A stretch of DNA of 64,000 nucleotides from Seminavis robusta (Eukaryota; Bacillariophyta; Bacillariophyceae; Naviculales; Naviculaceae): assembly GCA_903772945.1 (NCBI GenBank), contig CAICTM010000123.1:47361-111360 (forward strand). Reading direction: 5' to 3'. Under the pieces are notes generated by a model. It searched no databases and was not told the DNA's origin. It saw nothing but the letters and a program-made list of their open reading frames with translations. This document shows, piece after piece, positions 23,080 through 34,056 of this stretch. The translations under genes were made by a program, and so were the position numbers. How positions within the stretch are numbered: the stretch's first letter is position 1; each line of letters begins with the position of its first letter.

Positions 23080-23910
23080 ATGGTGACGACCAAACGAACA
23101 TCCAACAAGCGCTCTGCCGCTGAGGCCGTTGCCTCGAGTGGAGGCTACAACAGCTATTCTTGCTATGGTACTGCAGCAGCATCGGTAGGTCCCAAACCCA
23201 AAAAGCCCCGCAAGAACTCGACCGGCCGTCGACAACCGGTGGCTCTTCCACCGCTGCCGCCACCGCCGCCATTGATTACCATTGCCGGAGGTGCCGACTA
23301 TCATCGTAATCATCACAAAGTCTACGTTTTGATTGGCACGCATCATGTCAAGGACGACGTGGATCCCTATCGAGGACGCCTCCAGTGCACTTCCAAAACG
23401 ACCGTCTGTGGCGTCTTTACGACTCGTGCGTTGGCCATTCGCGCCATGCACCACCAAATCCATCGCATGGGACTCCAACAGCATGACCCAGACGACTACG
23501 TGTGTCATTTGAAGGATGGAAGCTACTGTACGACCTTTCAGATTGCCGAACGAGAGATTTGGGGCGTTCCTCACGCGGAGCGCAACGTGTTTCTCGATCC
23601 CGTGGCGGAACGAGCGCAATGGACGACTGATGCTGGAGCCTGGATGAAGGGGGACAACCCTATGGATGACGACGATGGCAAGAACGAAACACAAGAGGAG
23701 GAAGACAAAAGCAAAGACAAGAATGACAATCATACAGAGGACAAGGAAGAAGAAATGGCGGATCATCGGGACGACCACGAAGACCCAAAAGACGATGCGG
23801 CCACTGACGAAGAAGAAGAAGAATCGGAGGACTCCAAGGTGGCGGCATGTGACGAAGGATCAGAAGAGAAGAAAGAAAACATGTCTGTTGTTTTTCGAAT
23901 TGGGGACTAG
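23080..23910 (+). CDS. Basic N-terminus, acidic C-terminus protein, unknown
   Basis: A 276-residue single-exon frame starts at the ATG at 23080. Residues 1-55 are basic and Ser/Ala-rich with a KPKKPRK stretch that looks like a nuclear localisation signal. A run of prolines follows. The middle (about 75-190) is globular and contains several His, Cys and Trp residues, with YVLIGTHHVKDDVDPYRGRL and a region ending in AERNVFLDP. From about 195 on it is a long Glu/Asp/Lys tail. There is no recognised domain. The layout suggests a nuclear protein, but that is inference. It shares a 445-bp divergent intergenic region with the LETM1 gene, so the two may be co-regulated. Confidence 0.65.
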   Translation: MVTTKRTSNKRSAAEAVASSGGYNSYSCYGTAAASVGPKPKKPRKNSTGRRQPVALPPLPPPPPLITIAGGADYHRNHHKVYVLIGTHHVKDDVDPYRGRLQCTSKTTVCGVFTTRALAIRAMHHQIHRMGLQQHDPDDYVCHLKDGSYCTTFQIAEREIWGVPHAERNVFLDPVAERAQWTTDAGAWMKGDNPMDDDDGKNETQEEEDKSKDKNDNHTEDKEEEMADHRDDHEDPKDDAATDEEEEESEDSKVAACDEGSEEKKENMSVVFRIGD

Positions 23911-24589
23911 CTGGCTGGTCGCGCCATGACAAGGAACTCGAAACAAAGCGGTTGCAGCAACAGTGCGGTCCAATCGTGATTGCTGACATGCACAAAGAAA
24001 AGATGAAGCTACCAAGTCAAAGTGATCATAGTCTAAAGCTCAAGGACCGTTTCTCCTTGCAGCTATACAGTAGAAGTACGCGTATGGTATATATACCTTT
24101 CCTTGATCGGCTCGATCTTTTGTGAAGACGGAACGCTGCAGTGGTAGCGCAGGTTCCGGATAGTCAGGCAGAAAGAGAGACACATGTATGCAAATATCCT
24201 GGGATCAAGAATCACTGTACTGGTACCAGGTACTGATCACTGCCATTGGGGTTGTGGGGCCCCATTTTAGATCCGATTCGAAGCAAAGACTCCTGCTATC
24301 GTGCCGTTAGTACCTTATGAGTTCTCGTCTCGTGTGCCTCTCCTTTGTACCGTTGTAAGATACATATCACTGCCATAAGAGGGTGGGGCCCATCCATGTC
24401 TTCTTTGTTACCATACTGGGAACAGATCCGCAAGTCTTGCTCTCGTCTGGAAGTGCCAGTCGCGGTAAAATCGATCGATACTTGGCAAGTGAGTTTTGTC
24501 GTCGACGCATCTAGTTGCCATTTTATTTGGCTTTATTTGGCTGCCTCCCTGTAATTCTTCTTGCCCAACAATGAACGTGCTCAGCCCAG
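23911..24589. other. Intergenic, no gene seen
   Basis: Nothing is supported here. A stretch near 24138 resembles a tRNA D-arm by chance but lacks the other arms. Confidence 0.4.
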
Positions 24590-25080
24590 CCATACCATTT
24601 CGGTCTTATCTCCGTGACCAGCTGCATGGCTGAATTTCAACAGCAATCATCTGGCACAAGCAATGGCAATGCTAGTAAAAACATCCTCTGTGACATTTGG
24701 AAGCGTGCAGAGACAGAAGCAGCTGCTGTTGGATCAAGTGGGGGCGTTGAGATTGCCTGTGAGGTTGCCATGACATTGTACATCGTTCTTTGCAGGTTGT
24801 GACACCATCAGTGCCACTCTCACCTGTGCTATCTACTTGCTGGCCAAGAATGGGGATATCTGCCAAGCCTGTTTGGAGGAAACTGATGCTACCGGTATCC
24901 TTGGCACTGAAGGCCCTGAGCATCTTCCTTATACACAAGAAGTCATCTATGAGACTCTAAGATCGTATACACCTATCCCATCTGTTGCCAGGGATTTTTA
25001 AAAGTGAAACCCATTTTGAAATTGGTCAATCAACCTGTGGATGGACTGTGGACTGCCCATGATCATCAAAGCCAGAAACT
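24590..25080 (+). pseudogene. Cytochrome P450 fragment, broken
   Basis: Translated pieces match the intact P450 at 37315-38970. The order is RSYLRDQL, then ILCDIWKRAETEAAAVG, then the I-helix FFAGCDTIS with AIYLLAK, then GPEHLPYTQEVIYETLR (the ExxR helix). At about 25003-25075 comes the extreme C-terminus, KPILKLVNQPVDGL and LPMIIKAR. Frame changes occur near 24630, near 24780 (before the I-helix Phe-Phe) and near 25050. A TAA ends the frame near 25001. The segment between the ExxR helix and the C-terminal tail is missing, which removes the heme-binding Cys loop. The gene is therefore non-functional, a partial copy of a related P450. The N-terminal half is absent. Confidence 0.85.
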
Positions 25081-25885
25081 GCCACCGGATGGCCGCACCT
25101 GCCATCGTCTTCGATGCAGAAAGGAGCCCTGGAAATCTTGATCAGGAACAAATGTTTCTGTTGGCAATAGCAAGCTAGCTTGTTGAGTACGCAGTACAGG
25201 GCCCTGTAGCGCGCCGAGTCTGGGCAGAAAGGAGCACGCATCATTCTTGGGACTGACGTCCGTGATGCACTGATGGTCTTGATTCCGAGCCACCCAACTA
25301 CCTAACTTCTATCTATCCAGCTGGCAGATTGTCTGGCCCGTCACCGGAGAGTCAGTAACCTCGTCCAATCGTACATCGTGGCTTTGCTAGAGCTACATGT
25401 AGCAGCTCATGTACCGGTAGCTTGCTTGCTGGCTCCTGCTGATGCAACTCAGAAAACTTCCCTGCGCGAGCCAGCCTACCGGTCCGTCGTACGTAGTGAA
25501 ACCCCCTTGTATTCCGAGGTTCTGGCAAGGATCTGTTTCCAGAACTCCCGCGGCATCATCGGAATTAACACGCACTTACTTGAAAAAGAACCTGTGGATG
25601 GAGTGCAGCATCCCAGAACATCCCTTCATCCCTTCTCCTTTCGTCATGTTCTGAGGGGTGATGGGAGGATGCGAGGAGCAGAACGAACTGAAAGCTATCC
25701 GGATAGCTTGCGAAGCTTAGTCATCGCCACCAATGACAAGCAGAACTTCCTTGGGATCCTGACGTTCAGAAAAATAATCAGGAAGGATTGATGGGCTTCA
25801 AACGATCACACTCACAACCACAAAATTTGCTTCCAGTGATCTACTTCTGCAAGCTCAAAGCAAGGTTCGAGAAACAAGAGAAACA
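25081..25885. other. Intergenic, no gene seen
   Basis: A 137-codon plus frame (25378-25791) has no domain and is not called. Two ACCGGT sites lie near 25414 and 25480. Confidence 0.4.
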
Positions 25886-26431
25886 ATGATGGTTCCAAGC
25901 AGCAAACATCGCGTCACCCTCGTGGCAACTTGGCTGTGCTTCTTGGCTGCCAGTGTGAATCCTTCCGAGTCGTTTGCTCTAAGCAGTCGCGTTAGCAGTG
26001 TCCCCCTTCTCGACAAGCCCAGGCCAACGCTGCCGTCCCAACCGACGTCTTTGAAAATGAGCGCTGACCTGGACAACCAGGCAACCGAAGTCAATGCTTT
26101 GGTGCCAGGAGAGGAAGAATCGGTTGCAACCCCACCAAATACCATGAAGGTTCCGAAATCACTTGAAAAGGCAGTCCTTTTCTTCCTTCGAGTCTACAGT
26201 GTATTTGTCTTTTCTGCTGGAACTTTCTTCACGTGCATGCTTCTCCTAAATGTGTTTGGATATGACTATGCGTTTTCGAAAGAAGAGGGGTTCCGTGTGG
26301 ACACCATTGAACAGCTCCGTACGGAAAAGCAGTTTCGCAAAGCTGCAGAGGCTTATGCCGCCAAAGCAAAGATTGCGCAGACTCAAGGACAATACATCCA
26401 ACCTTCTGATTCCTTGCCAAAGTTCAAGTAG
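25886..26431 (+). CDS. Small membrane protein with plastid-type bipartite leader
   Basis: A 181-residue frame starts at the ATG at 25886 in an AAACAATGATG context. The N-terminus has a hydrophobic signal peptide (about residues 11-23, VTLVATWLCFLAA) followed by SES-FALSS. In diatoms, a Phe right after the signal peptide cleavage site (ASA-FAP type) directs proteins across the plastid membranes, so plastid targeting is likely. After an acidic linker there is one hydrophobic segment (about 92-116, including VLFFLRVYSVFVFSAG). A soluble, Lys/Ala-rich tail follows that ends KFK. No enzyme motif is visible. It is a candidate single-span thylakoid or envelope protein of unknown function. Confidence 0.7.
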   Translation: MMVPSSKHRVTLVATWLCFLAASVNPSESFALSSRVSSVPLLDKPRPTLPSQPTSLKMSADLDNQATEVNALVPGEEESVATPPNTMKVPKSLEKAVLFFLRVYSVFVFSAGTFFTCMLLLNVFGYDYAFSKEEGFRVDTIEQLRTEKQFRKAAEAYAAKAKIAQTQGQYIQPSDSLPKFK

Positions 26432-27041
26432 ACTAGTCATTAAGAGTAGTAACAAGGATGATTTCCAAAGTTATTGTTGAAATTGCTAATGTAGGTCTGT
26501 CACAGAGATGGAGTTCCAAGGTGTACGGTATGGAATGCCCTCCGTCGTGATCACCACCGTACCGGTACATGTAGCGAGCCCAAACGAATGCAACAAGGCG
26601 GCGCAGCCACAAGGATTTCTGCAATCTGTGCGCTGCGGACAACATTGCAACACTGCAAGTAAAAAACATAAATAATTGACACCATGGGCATTTATCGCAC
26701 GCTTTCTCCACAAACAGCGATGTCCTAGAGCGGCGACCTTATCCCGAGGTCGCACGACTTCGCCGAAACACAACAAATTGGACGCCATTGGGGTTGCTAT
26801 ATCCCTCCCTATGCTCTCACAGACCAAACGGAGAGGGCAACCCAAGCAAACAACAAAACCACAAAAGAAAAAACTTAAAGGCCCGCCTTTTGTTTTCCAT
26901 CCAACATATAAAAAGATTCCTTCCCACACAACACACAGATCTAGCTGCCAACTTTTCTCTGGGCCAAAAAAATTGTATCTTCTCTTTGCTTTGACCACTC
27001 AAGCTACATCAAAAGCAGTTTCCACTTCTTGCAAGGCTACC
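26432..27041. other. Intergenic
   Basis: No gene is supported. It includes the likely former promoter of the pirin pseudogene, with a TATAAA-like word near 26908. Confidence 0.4.
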
Positions 27042-27890
27042 ATGAGCCCTGCCATCAAAATTATTCCATCTGATAAGCTCTTTGTTTCTGAACCCAATCC
27101 TGCTTGGTTCGGAAAAGGTGACAATGAGCCCAACAATCCAGAATGGACCAACAGCAGCTCCTGGCTGAAGAGTTGCTTCCATTACTCTTTTGCAGAATAT
27201 CACAACCCTTCCAATGCAAACTTTGGAGTTTTGGCTGCGTGTCATGAATGATGATCTCGTCCAACCCCATCGTGGCTTTGGAGCACACCCTCACAGTTAA
27301 GTCAATGCCACACCCATGCTGGCAGCATTTCTAACCCGCTTTGACTTCTGAGCAACAACAGGAATATGGAAATCATCACATACATTGTCAATGGTTAGTT
27401 GTCACATGAAGACAACATGGGTACTAAGGAGACCTTTGCCGTGGCAGCATCCAATTCATGACTGCTGGTAGGGGTGTGACTCATTCTGAGTTCAACCATG
27501 GCAACAAGCCCTTGAGGTTCTTCATTCAAAAACCTGGATTTCCCCTCCAACCGTGGGCTCAAGCCCAACTATGGAAGTTGCTGATGCCCGCAAGAATCAG
27601 TTCCAACATCTTGTATCCGACAACAAGAATGTCAAGGTTGATACACCTGTAAAAATCTCCCAAGATGCTGATGCTGCAGAACTGGACTTGGGGCAGAAGG
27701 TTGTCCATGATGTTCCAGAAGGGCGTCAGGCTCACCTGCTCTGCTTGGAAGGTTCAGTAACGGTGAATGGAAAGGAATCGGATTGACATGATGCATGTGA
27801 GATTCATGGAGGAGGAAAGCTAGAGATTGAAGCCACCGGTGTTGAAGAACTGAGAATGGCAATGTTCCCCATATTCTCATGTTTTCCATG
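27042..27890 (+). pseudogene. Pirin-family (cupin) pseudogene
   Basis: Fragments of a pirin / quercetin 2,3-dioxygenase-like protein are read in order. They are an N-terminal segment (SSSWLKSCFHYSFAEYHNP), RVMNDDLVQPHRGFGAHPH, MEIITYIVNG, LSHEDNMGTK, GSIQFMTAGRGVTHSEFN and a cupin second half ending in GGGKLEIEATGVEELRM. The metal-binding His residues of the first cupin (HPH and the later HSE) are still visible. The gene is broken by a frameshift near 27232, a TAG inside the ING-LSH segment (about 27396), another shift near 27450 and further stops. A relic intron of about 65 bp lies at about 27297-27361; its acceptor CAG persists but its donor appears damaged. Because the intron remains, this is not a processed copy. 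Confidence 0.8.
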
Positions 27891-28387
27891 AAGGAGGTCC
27901 CAGGAAGTGCCCCTGCGTATTGAGGCAGAATGGCAAAAATGGCACCATAGTTTAAATATGTAAAATCCTAGCTTGGATACGCCGTTGAGCTTTATTTCTA
28001 GCTGGCTACCGTACCGTAGCTCTAGAGGTCGTTGCCTTCGCACCTTCATTGTGCAGGAGGCTGAAGACAACAACCGGGATCCTCATCCGTCCACCGAGAA
28101 AGAAGTTTGAGGTTGCTCACGTCGCTACCGTTCATTCGAGAATTTGCCAGCTGGCAAACTGACAAAAAGGAGTACTACTCTTAGTGGTCACATTTAACAA
28201 AATGACCAAGACATGGGAAGTGACCCTACAAAGGAAAATGGGCATTAGAGTGATTTCACAAAGCTTACCGATCAAACCGAACTTTGCACCGGTACAGAAA
28301 AATCCTTGCTTGCAAAAAGACACAAAGAGGAACCACCGGAAAACCTTCTTCCAAACCAGCTAGCAAACGCAACCAACAACAACCACG
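27891..28387. other. Intergenic upstream of the AAA ATPase gene
   Basis: No gene is seen; this is probably the promoter and leader of the gene starting at 28388. One ACCGGT site lies near 28289. Confidence 0.4.
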
Positions 28388-31300
28388 ATGGACGACAGCC
28401 GACGTTCCAAGAAAAGACTAAGGATCCCGTTGGTGCCGAGACTCAATGAAGAAATCAAGATCCAGGAAGCGTTGGGAGCAGTGCGAGATGAAGGTTGGGT
28501 CCAAGTGGTCCTGGTCGGAGGGAGCAGTGGCGAAGGCAAAACAACACTGGTTTCACAAGCTCTAAGAGGCACGAGGATGAACCAGTGTGCACTGGCGCGA
28601 ACCAAGTATGATCAACGCGCAGCGTCGACGGATACAGCGGCTCCTTTTGAAGCGCTGAGACTTTTAGTGGCAGATCTGGCAGCGTCTGTCATGTCCATAC
28701 CGGATGTGAACAGCCTTACCGGTACTGTCCAGTCCCTGGTGGCTCACAAGATGCCAGAGGATCAAACAAAAACCTTGACAGCCTTTGCACCTACTATCAA
28801 GGCATTGCTGCTAGACTCCAAAGGGCCTCTAATGGTTGACGACAGTAGCATTTGCATCAGCAGCAACACGATTGAGGATCTTGACACTCTATCCAAGGAC
28901 TCACTCACGCTATTAACGGCAGCGCTTCAGACGTTTATATGGACAGTGTCCACAGTATGCCCGGTCGTACTGCACCTGGACGATATTCACTGGTGCTGCG
29001 ACTCATCGTTGGAAATTCTCAAAACTATAGCACTTGACCCTCAGTTGACAAGCGTACTTCTTGTCGGGACTTTTCGGACCCAAGAAGTCACTGCCAATCC
29101 AAATTTTGCCGAGTGGAGGACACAACTGGAAGGACAATTTCAACCGAACGACACAAAATTGTCATCCAAAAAGAGAAAGTTCCAAACCATTCAGTTGGAG
29201 AGCTTGACGCAAAGTCAGATCCAACAACTTCTCCAAGAGGCCACCAAACAGGATGGTCTTAAGATTCAACAACTTGCGGTAACAGTCCATCAATTTACCC
29301 ATGGCAATCCCTTCTTTGTCAGGCATTTCTTGGAAAGGCTTCAGGATGATGGTCTTTTGGTACATGGCTGGAGTTCGTTTCAATGGAATTGGGATTTGGA
29401 AACAATCAAGAGCCAATCGTCGATTGAGGACAACGTGGTGCAAACACTTACATCCAGAATGCACAAGTTACCCGAAAAGGTCCAGGCTGTCCTGGGACTG
29501 GCTTCTTGCTTTGGAGCCAAATTCGATGCAAGGGCAATGCATGCGACAAAGTCTGTGTTGAAGATTGAGGATGACGCCGTTTTGGAAGACTGCCTGTCCA
29601 GGGCAAAAGAAGGAGAGTTCCTTATTCAGATTGACAACCAATGCTATCGGTTTGCCCATGACATGATTCTTTTGGCTGCGGAGGGCTTTCAGCCTAAAGA
29701 TCCAGAGCTTCTGCGACAATACAACTTGACAATTGGCACCTGCTTGCTAGAGAATAAAAAACACAAACGATTACTTCAGGAAGACAACTCAATCTACTTT
29801 GCCAGTGTGGACAAAATGAATATGGGGACGGATGTCCAACGATGCAGAGCAGAGCAAAAGATTCAACTTGCACGATGGAACTACCAGGCAGCTCGTGCAG
29901 CAGCTCGCTTGTCGGCGTTTGCGCCTGCTTCCAGATATCGATGGACGTCCGATGAGGACTGCTACGAACTGGTTGTCAAGTTGTACACGTTGCTCGCTCG
30001 GGCAACGTACTGCTTGGGAGAAAACGAAAAATCGATAGCAGCAGCTCAGCAGGTCCTCGATCATGCGCGATCGTACCAAGACAAGCAACCTTGCTTGGCT
30101 ACGACCATGCAGGCCCGTGAATTCCAAAAGGATACAAACGCTCTGATCTCTTTCGCACTCGACATGCTGCAAAGTTTGGGGGAGCGGCTGCCTGACAAAC
30201 CAAGTACATTGCTGGTATGGCTCTCCTACAGGAAAATGAAAAGCCGGCTTGGAAGCATGTCAAACGACGCAATCTTGTCCCTCCCCCTCATGAACGATGC
30301 AAAGCAGGAGTGTATCTTGATCCTGTTGAAACAGTTGATAATGCCGCTCTATCAGATTGGTCGAGAAGGTCTTTCCATTGTGGTTGCTTGGCGAATGATT
30401 CGGATCACTCTGACACATGGGATTGCAAAATCGTCCCCGGAATGCTTTGCCAATGCAGCTAGCTTCTTTTCTGGGCCGCACAGCCACGACATTGAGATTG
30501 CGCATCGCTTGTGCATCCTGACAGAGCAGATCATCGAGAAGCGCTTGGGTGGCCTTGACGAAAACACTGCCAACATCCATCATGTGCTTTTCAACGGGGG
30601 CAAATGGTGGCGAGAGCCCGTGCCCAAATGTCTAGATTGCTTCATCGCTTCTTACAAGACCAGTATGAGGTTTGGAAAGGTGGGTGCTGCATTTCGATCC
30701 TCCTGCGCCTACCAGGTCAACTACTTCTACTCTGGACTACAACTGGAACCGTTGCTGAAGGATGTTGAACGATTCTTACAGCAGTACATTGAATACTATC
30801 AGCCCTATTACTTCTTCATTATCTCCCCTCTGTGGCAATGCCGTAAGTCGATTGTTTGTGGTGGTGCCGTATTCCAACACTAGTTTCCCTGTCTCATGGT
30901 TGTTTGTGTACTCTACAAGTGCTTAACCTAACGGGAAGGGACCCAGATCCCTTGAACATGGAAGACGGTACTGCCATGGCCAAGAGACGAGCACTAGAGA
31001 AAGCTGGCTCAGTCGTCACAGGGCAACAGTCGATTCAGTCATATAAGATGCAGATAGCCTACTACCTGGGGGATCTACCGACAGCCACAGAGGTAAGACG
31101 ACTATATTGCATTCTTCATTCTGATCCCATGCGCTCGCTGACGCGATCGTTTCATTACCAGATTGCCGAAACCTTGTGGGAGATCAAGCTTGGGATCATG
31201 GGAGGCGCCTTCTGGTTCTTCTCCCGAAGATTCATATTGGGAATGATATTCATTGCCAACTACCGGCAAACTCGAAAGATGTCAGACAAGAGGAAAGCCG

Positions 31301-31788
31301 AGAAGCAACTGAAGATCTTTCGCAAAGTGGTAAAGAAAGCGGCAATCAACTTGGTCCACAAACTGCAAATCATGGAGGCAGAAATGTCTGCCGCTCAAGG
31401 TAGAATGAACCATGATGCCGTTCTTCAAATGTACAACGATGCCATTGTTTCGGCATCCCGAGTTGGGTTCTTGCAGGATGCCGCTCTCGCAAACTATTTG
31501 TGCTTCCAGTACATCAAATCGAACAATATACAGGTTCATCTTGCCCACATGTACTTCAACAAGTCCTGTGTTCTTTGGACTACTTGGGGAGCTTTGGCGG
31601 TGACAGAGTCTCTGTCGGAACGCCATCCCGAGATGCTTGCCTCAGGGTCGATGAAAAGTTCTTTGGATTCCATGGGGGTCAGGAAAGAGATGCGCGGTGC
31701 CAGCTTGAGAGGCAGACCCCGATTCGACCCATCCCTGGCGGTTTCGCACAGGAATGTGACCGCGAGCACCGAATCGTTAGATCAATAG
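28388..31788 (+). CDS. AAA (AAA_16-type) ATPase with TPR-like helical tail
   Basis: Three exons: 28388-30842, 30920-31092 and 31162-31788. Intron 1 (77 bp, GTAAGT/AAG) changes frame and is needed to continue the protein. Intron 2 (69 bp, GTAAGA/CAG) is a multiple of three and stays open, so it is likely but not certain. The product is about 1,084 residues (1,107 if intron 2 is retained). The N-terminus has a STAND-like AAA domain: Walker A GGSSGEGKTT at 44-53, Walker B LHLDDIHW at 195-202, then a GNPFFVRHFLERL segment typical of AAA_16 ATPases. The remaining 600 residues are helical and TPR-like, ending with a WGA motif near the C-terminus. In related proteins such ATPases are fused to kinase or guanylate cyclase domains. 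Here no catalytic partner domain is visible, so it may be a regulatory ATPase working with separate partners. Confidence 0.8.
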
Positions 31789-33318
31789 AGACAAATAGAA
31801 TACATCTACCATGACTTCATGGTTCATAGCGACATCCACACTTTCCAGAGCCAGATATACCTTTCTGTTATCAAACATGTCTGGTTCTCCACGCTCTGGG
31901 TTGTGCCTCTAACTTCACTTATCGCTCCTCCTACAAAATGGGCATTGGTACTACCGGTATCGTGTATAAAGAGCTGTACAAGAAGACTAACCTTTGCTGT
32001 CAGGGATTGGTGGCTTCTGCGAGAATCTGTTTAGAGTGCATCGATTGTTCTGAGCGGTTCCTTGTTTGAAGCTTTCGTGCTTCCACTAATCTACCGGACA
32101 ATGTATTACAGAAGAGCAGCGACGGGACCAGCTAGCTAGTTTGCGACAGCGATGTTCTCGTCGTTTACCACAGGAAGAGTCTTGATTGTGCTTTGGGACC
32201 TTTGCCCTGTTCGAAATTATAGCGAGATCGAGACCTGGTTTCAGTCCCGGTCCAGCCGGCTCTGTCACTTGAGGCAGGTGTTTTTGCAAGTGTGACCGTG
32301 CCATTCTCGTGGTTCTGCGGTTAGCCTCTGCTAACTGTCTTCTAAACCCCCGTCAAATCCGCAGTTGGGCCGTGGATTGCATTTCCCAGGGTCCTCTATG
32401 AACCAAGGGAAGATGGCCACAGATCATTGGCATGCCCCTGGAGTGACTCTCGCTTCCTTTTGCATGTTGCTGGGCACAGACCATGCATCTGGGGATGTCA
32501 GACATCACCACCGATAGAGCTGTCGCCTGCTCGGTGCTGCTTTGGTTCCGAGCTGACTGCTGCTAATGTATGTACTGGTACCTTTAGAAATAACTTTCCT
32601 GTCCAATCGATCTTGGAATGTATTCAAACCAGGACTGAATGAATGACAGCCTGGCTACGATTTAGTTGTTGGAGGTGACTCGCTCAAATTACCGTGGACC
32701 CGGGGGGCTGATAGGCATTCTTACGAGACATCTATAAATGTAGAGCTGCTGAGGGCATTGAGAGAGCTCCTGTTAGATATCGATACTGAAGGGTTGCGTT
32801 CTGCAATAAGTAGCTTTATGACTTTTTCATGGCTCCGATTGCAACGTGAAGTTCTCGATATTGACACAGTACCTCTGGTACCACTGCCAAGAAGTCATCT
32901 CAGCTACAGCGGGACAGATTGGCATGGCAATGCAAAGGAAAATGGAGGATCTCATGTCCATTGGTCGGATCCTGTAAATGTACATGTATGAACAACTTGA
33001 ATGGCTGAAGCGGGTGTCATCGTGCTGATCAAGAGGTTGCATCAGCTGAGTTCTAAGCTTTCATCAGACTGGACTGTTGGCCGCAGCCATTGGTACCTAC
33101 TGGCAACAACAAGGTCTATGCACCAGAGACAAGAAAACAGCCTGGTAGCGCCCTCCTGGTAAGATGCAAAGTTAAGTAATAGATAGAGGTAGTAGTAGTC
33201 TTATTATACAATCATCGAATACATGGCTGCGAAAGAATGCATTTATTCTTGCGCTGCCTCCCTTACTTCATGTCAGAGCTGTTCTGAAATCGGCTTAGCA
33301 AAGGTGACCAGCAATTGT
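31789..33318. other. Intergenic, no gene seen
   Basis: No coding region is supported. Short GTACATGTA and ACCGGT words occur. Confidence 0.4.
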
Positions 33319-34056
33319 TTAGTTTCTGGTGTTTACCTCCCTTTGGACATCACCACTCTTTTGCCTTCGTGGCATTTTCGGCATGGTGCCTCTTGGAGCA
33401 GTAGTAATCGTTGAAGATGTAGTCGTCTTGGCATCAGAAGGGGCATCAGGAACACTGTCGCAGCTCAAATCTGCAGTGCAAGCTGACCAACGCTTCTCTT
33501 GGCGGCCAAAGCTCTTTTGGCGGTAGGGTCTTCGGGGCAATGTAGCACTCTTGATGCTCTGATGATCCGTGGAACAGCGACTCCCACGTCGAAAATGTGA
33601 TCGATTACCTCTGGACTGGCGGGAACTCGCACCTGCTTGGGAGCGTTCACACTCCAAGTCCTTGAACATTTCAAGAATCTCAATAGACAGCTGCTCACAT
33701 TCACTCAGCCAGGAGTATGCGGAGTCGCCGCTACTTCTTGACAAGCAAGAGCCAGCATCGCTACTTGCGTGGTTGCGGAAGCTGGCTTGACGACGAGGAA
33801 ACCTTGGAACTGAACACAATGCTTGGCACTTTTGGTCGCTTTCCATGGGCAACCAGCGCAATGGCTTGCCGCACTCACTCATCTCCTTACTTGCTCGCCG
33901 TTGAAAGTCTGGGAATGGAACATCTTCAGCATCGTCGTCATCCACCGGCTTGGTCTGGCACGCATCTCTGGTAGGAGTCAACGGAACAATGATCATCTCA
34001 GGAGGCTGAAAACAACGCATTCTTGTAGAACAATTTGTTGGCGACGAAATATTCAT
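33319..34056 (-). CDS. Basic Ser/Arg-rich protein, hypothetical
   Basis: A 245-residue frame starts at the ATG at 34056; the open frame extends 14 codons further without an ATG. The protein is polar, with repeated basic-Ser motifs: FQRRAS, FPRRQAS, LPRRPYRQKS and MPRRQKS. These resemble basophilic kinase (RRxS) sites, and the repetition of the theme suggests selection on the protein. A short amphipathic segment with CEQLSIEILEMFKDLECER lies near the middle. No domain, signal or membrane span is visible. It may be a real, fast-evolving phosphoprotein or a chance frame. Confidence 0.45.
   Translation of the reverse strand: MNISSPTNCSTRMRCFQPPEMIIVPLTPTRDACQTKPVDDDDAEDVPFPDFQRRASKEMSECGKPLRWLPMESDQKCQALCSVPRFPRRQASFRNHASSDAGSCLSRSSGDSAYSWLSECEQLSIEILEMFKDLECERSQAGASSRQSRGNRSHFRRGSRCSTDHQSIKSATLPRRPYRQKSFGRQEKRWSACTADLSCDSVPDAPSDAKTTTSSTITTAPRGTMPKMPRRQKSGDVQREVNTRN

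Noticed and set aside
24121-24180. tRNA-like D-arm sequence
   Set aside because: GCAGTGGTAGCGC resembles a D-arm, but there is no matching acceptor, anticodon or T arm.
25378-25791. Plus-strand open frame of 137 codons
   Set aside because: No recognisable domain, and it starts with a chance ATG in a gap.
31093-31161. Retained coding segment in the AAA ATPase gene
   Set aside because: The 69-bp segment is open and in frame, so it could be coding, but strong GTAAGA and TTACCAG borders make an intron more likely.
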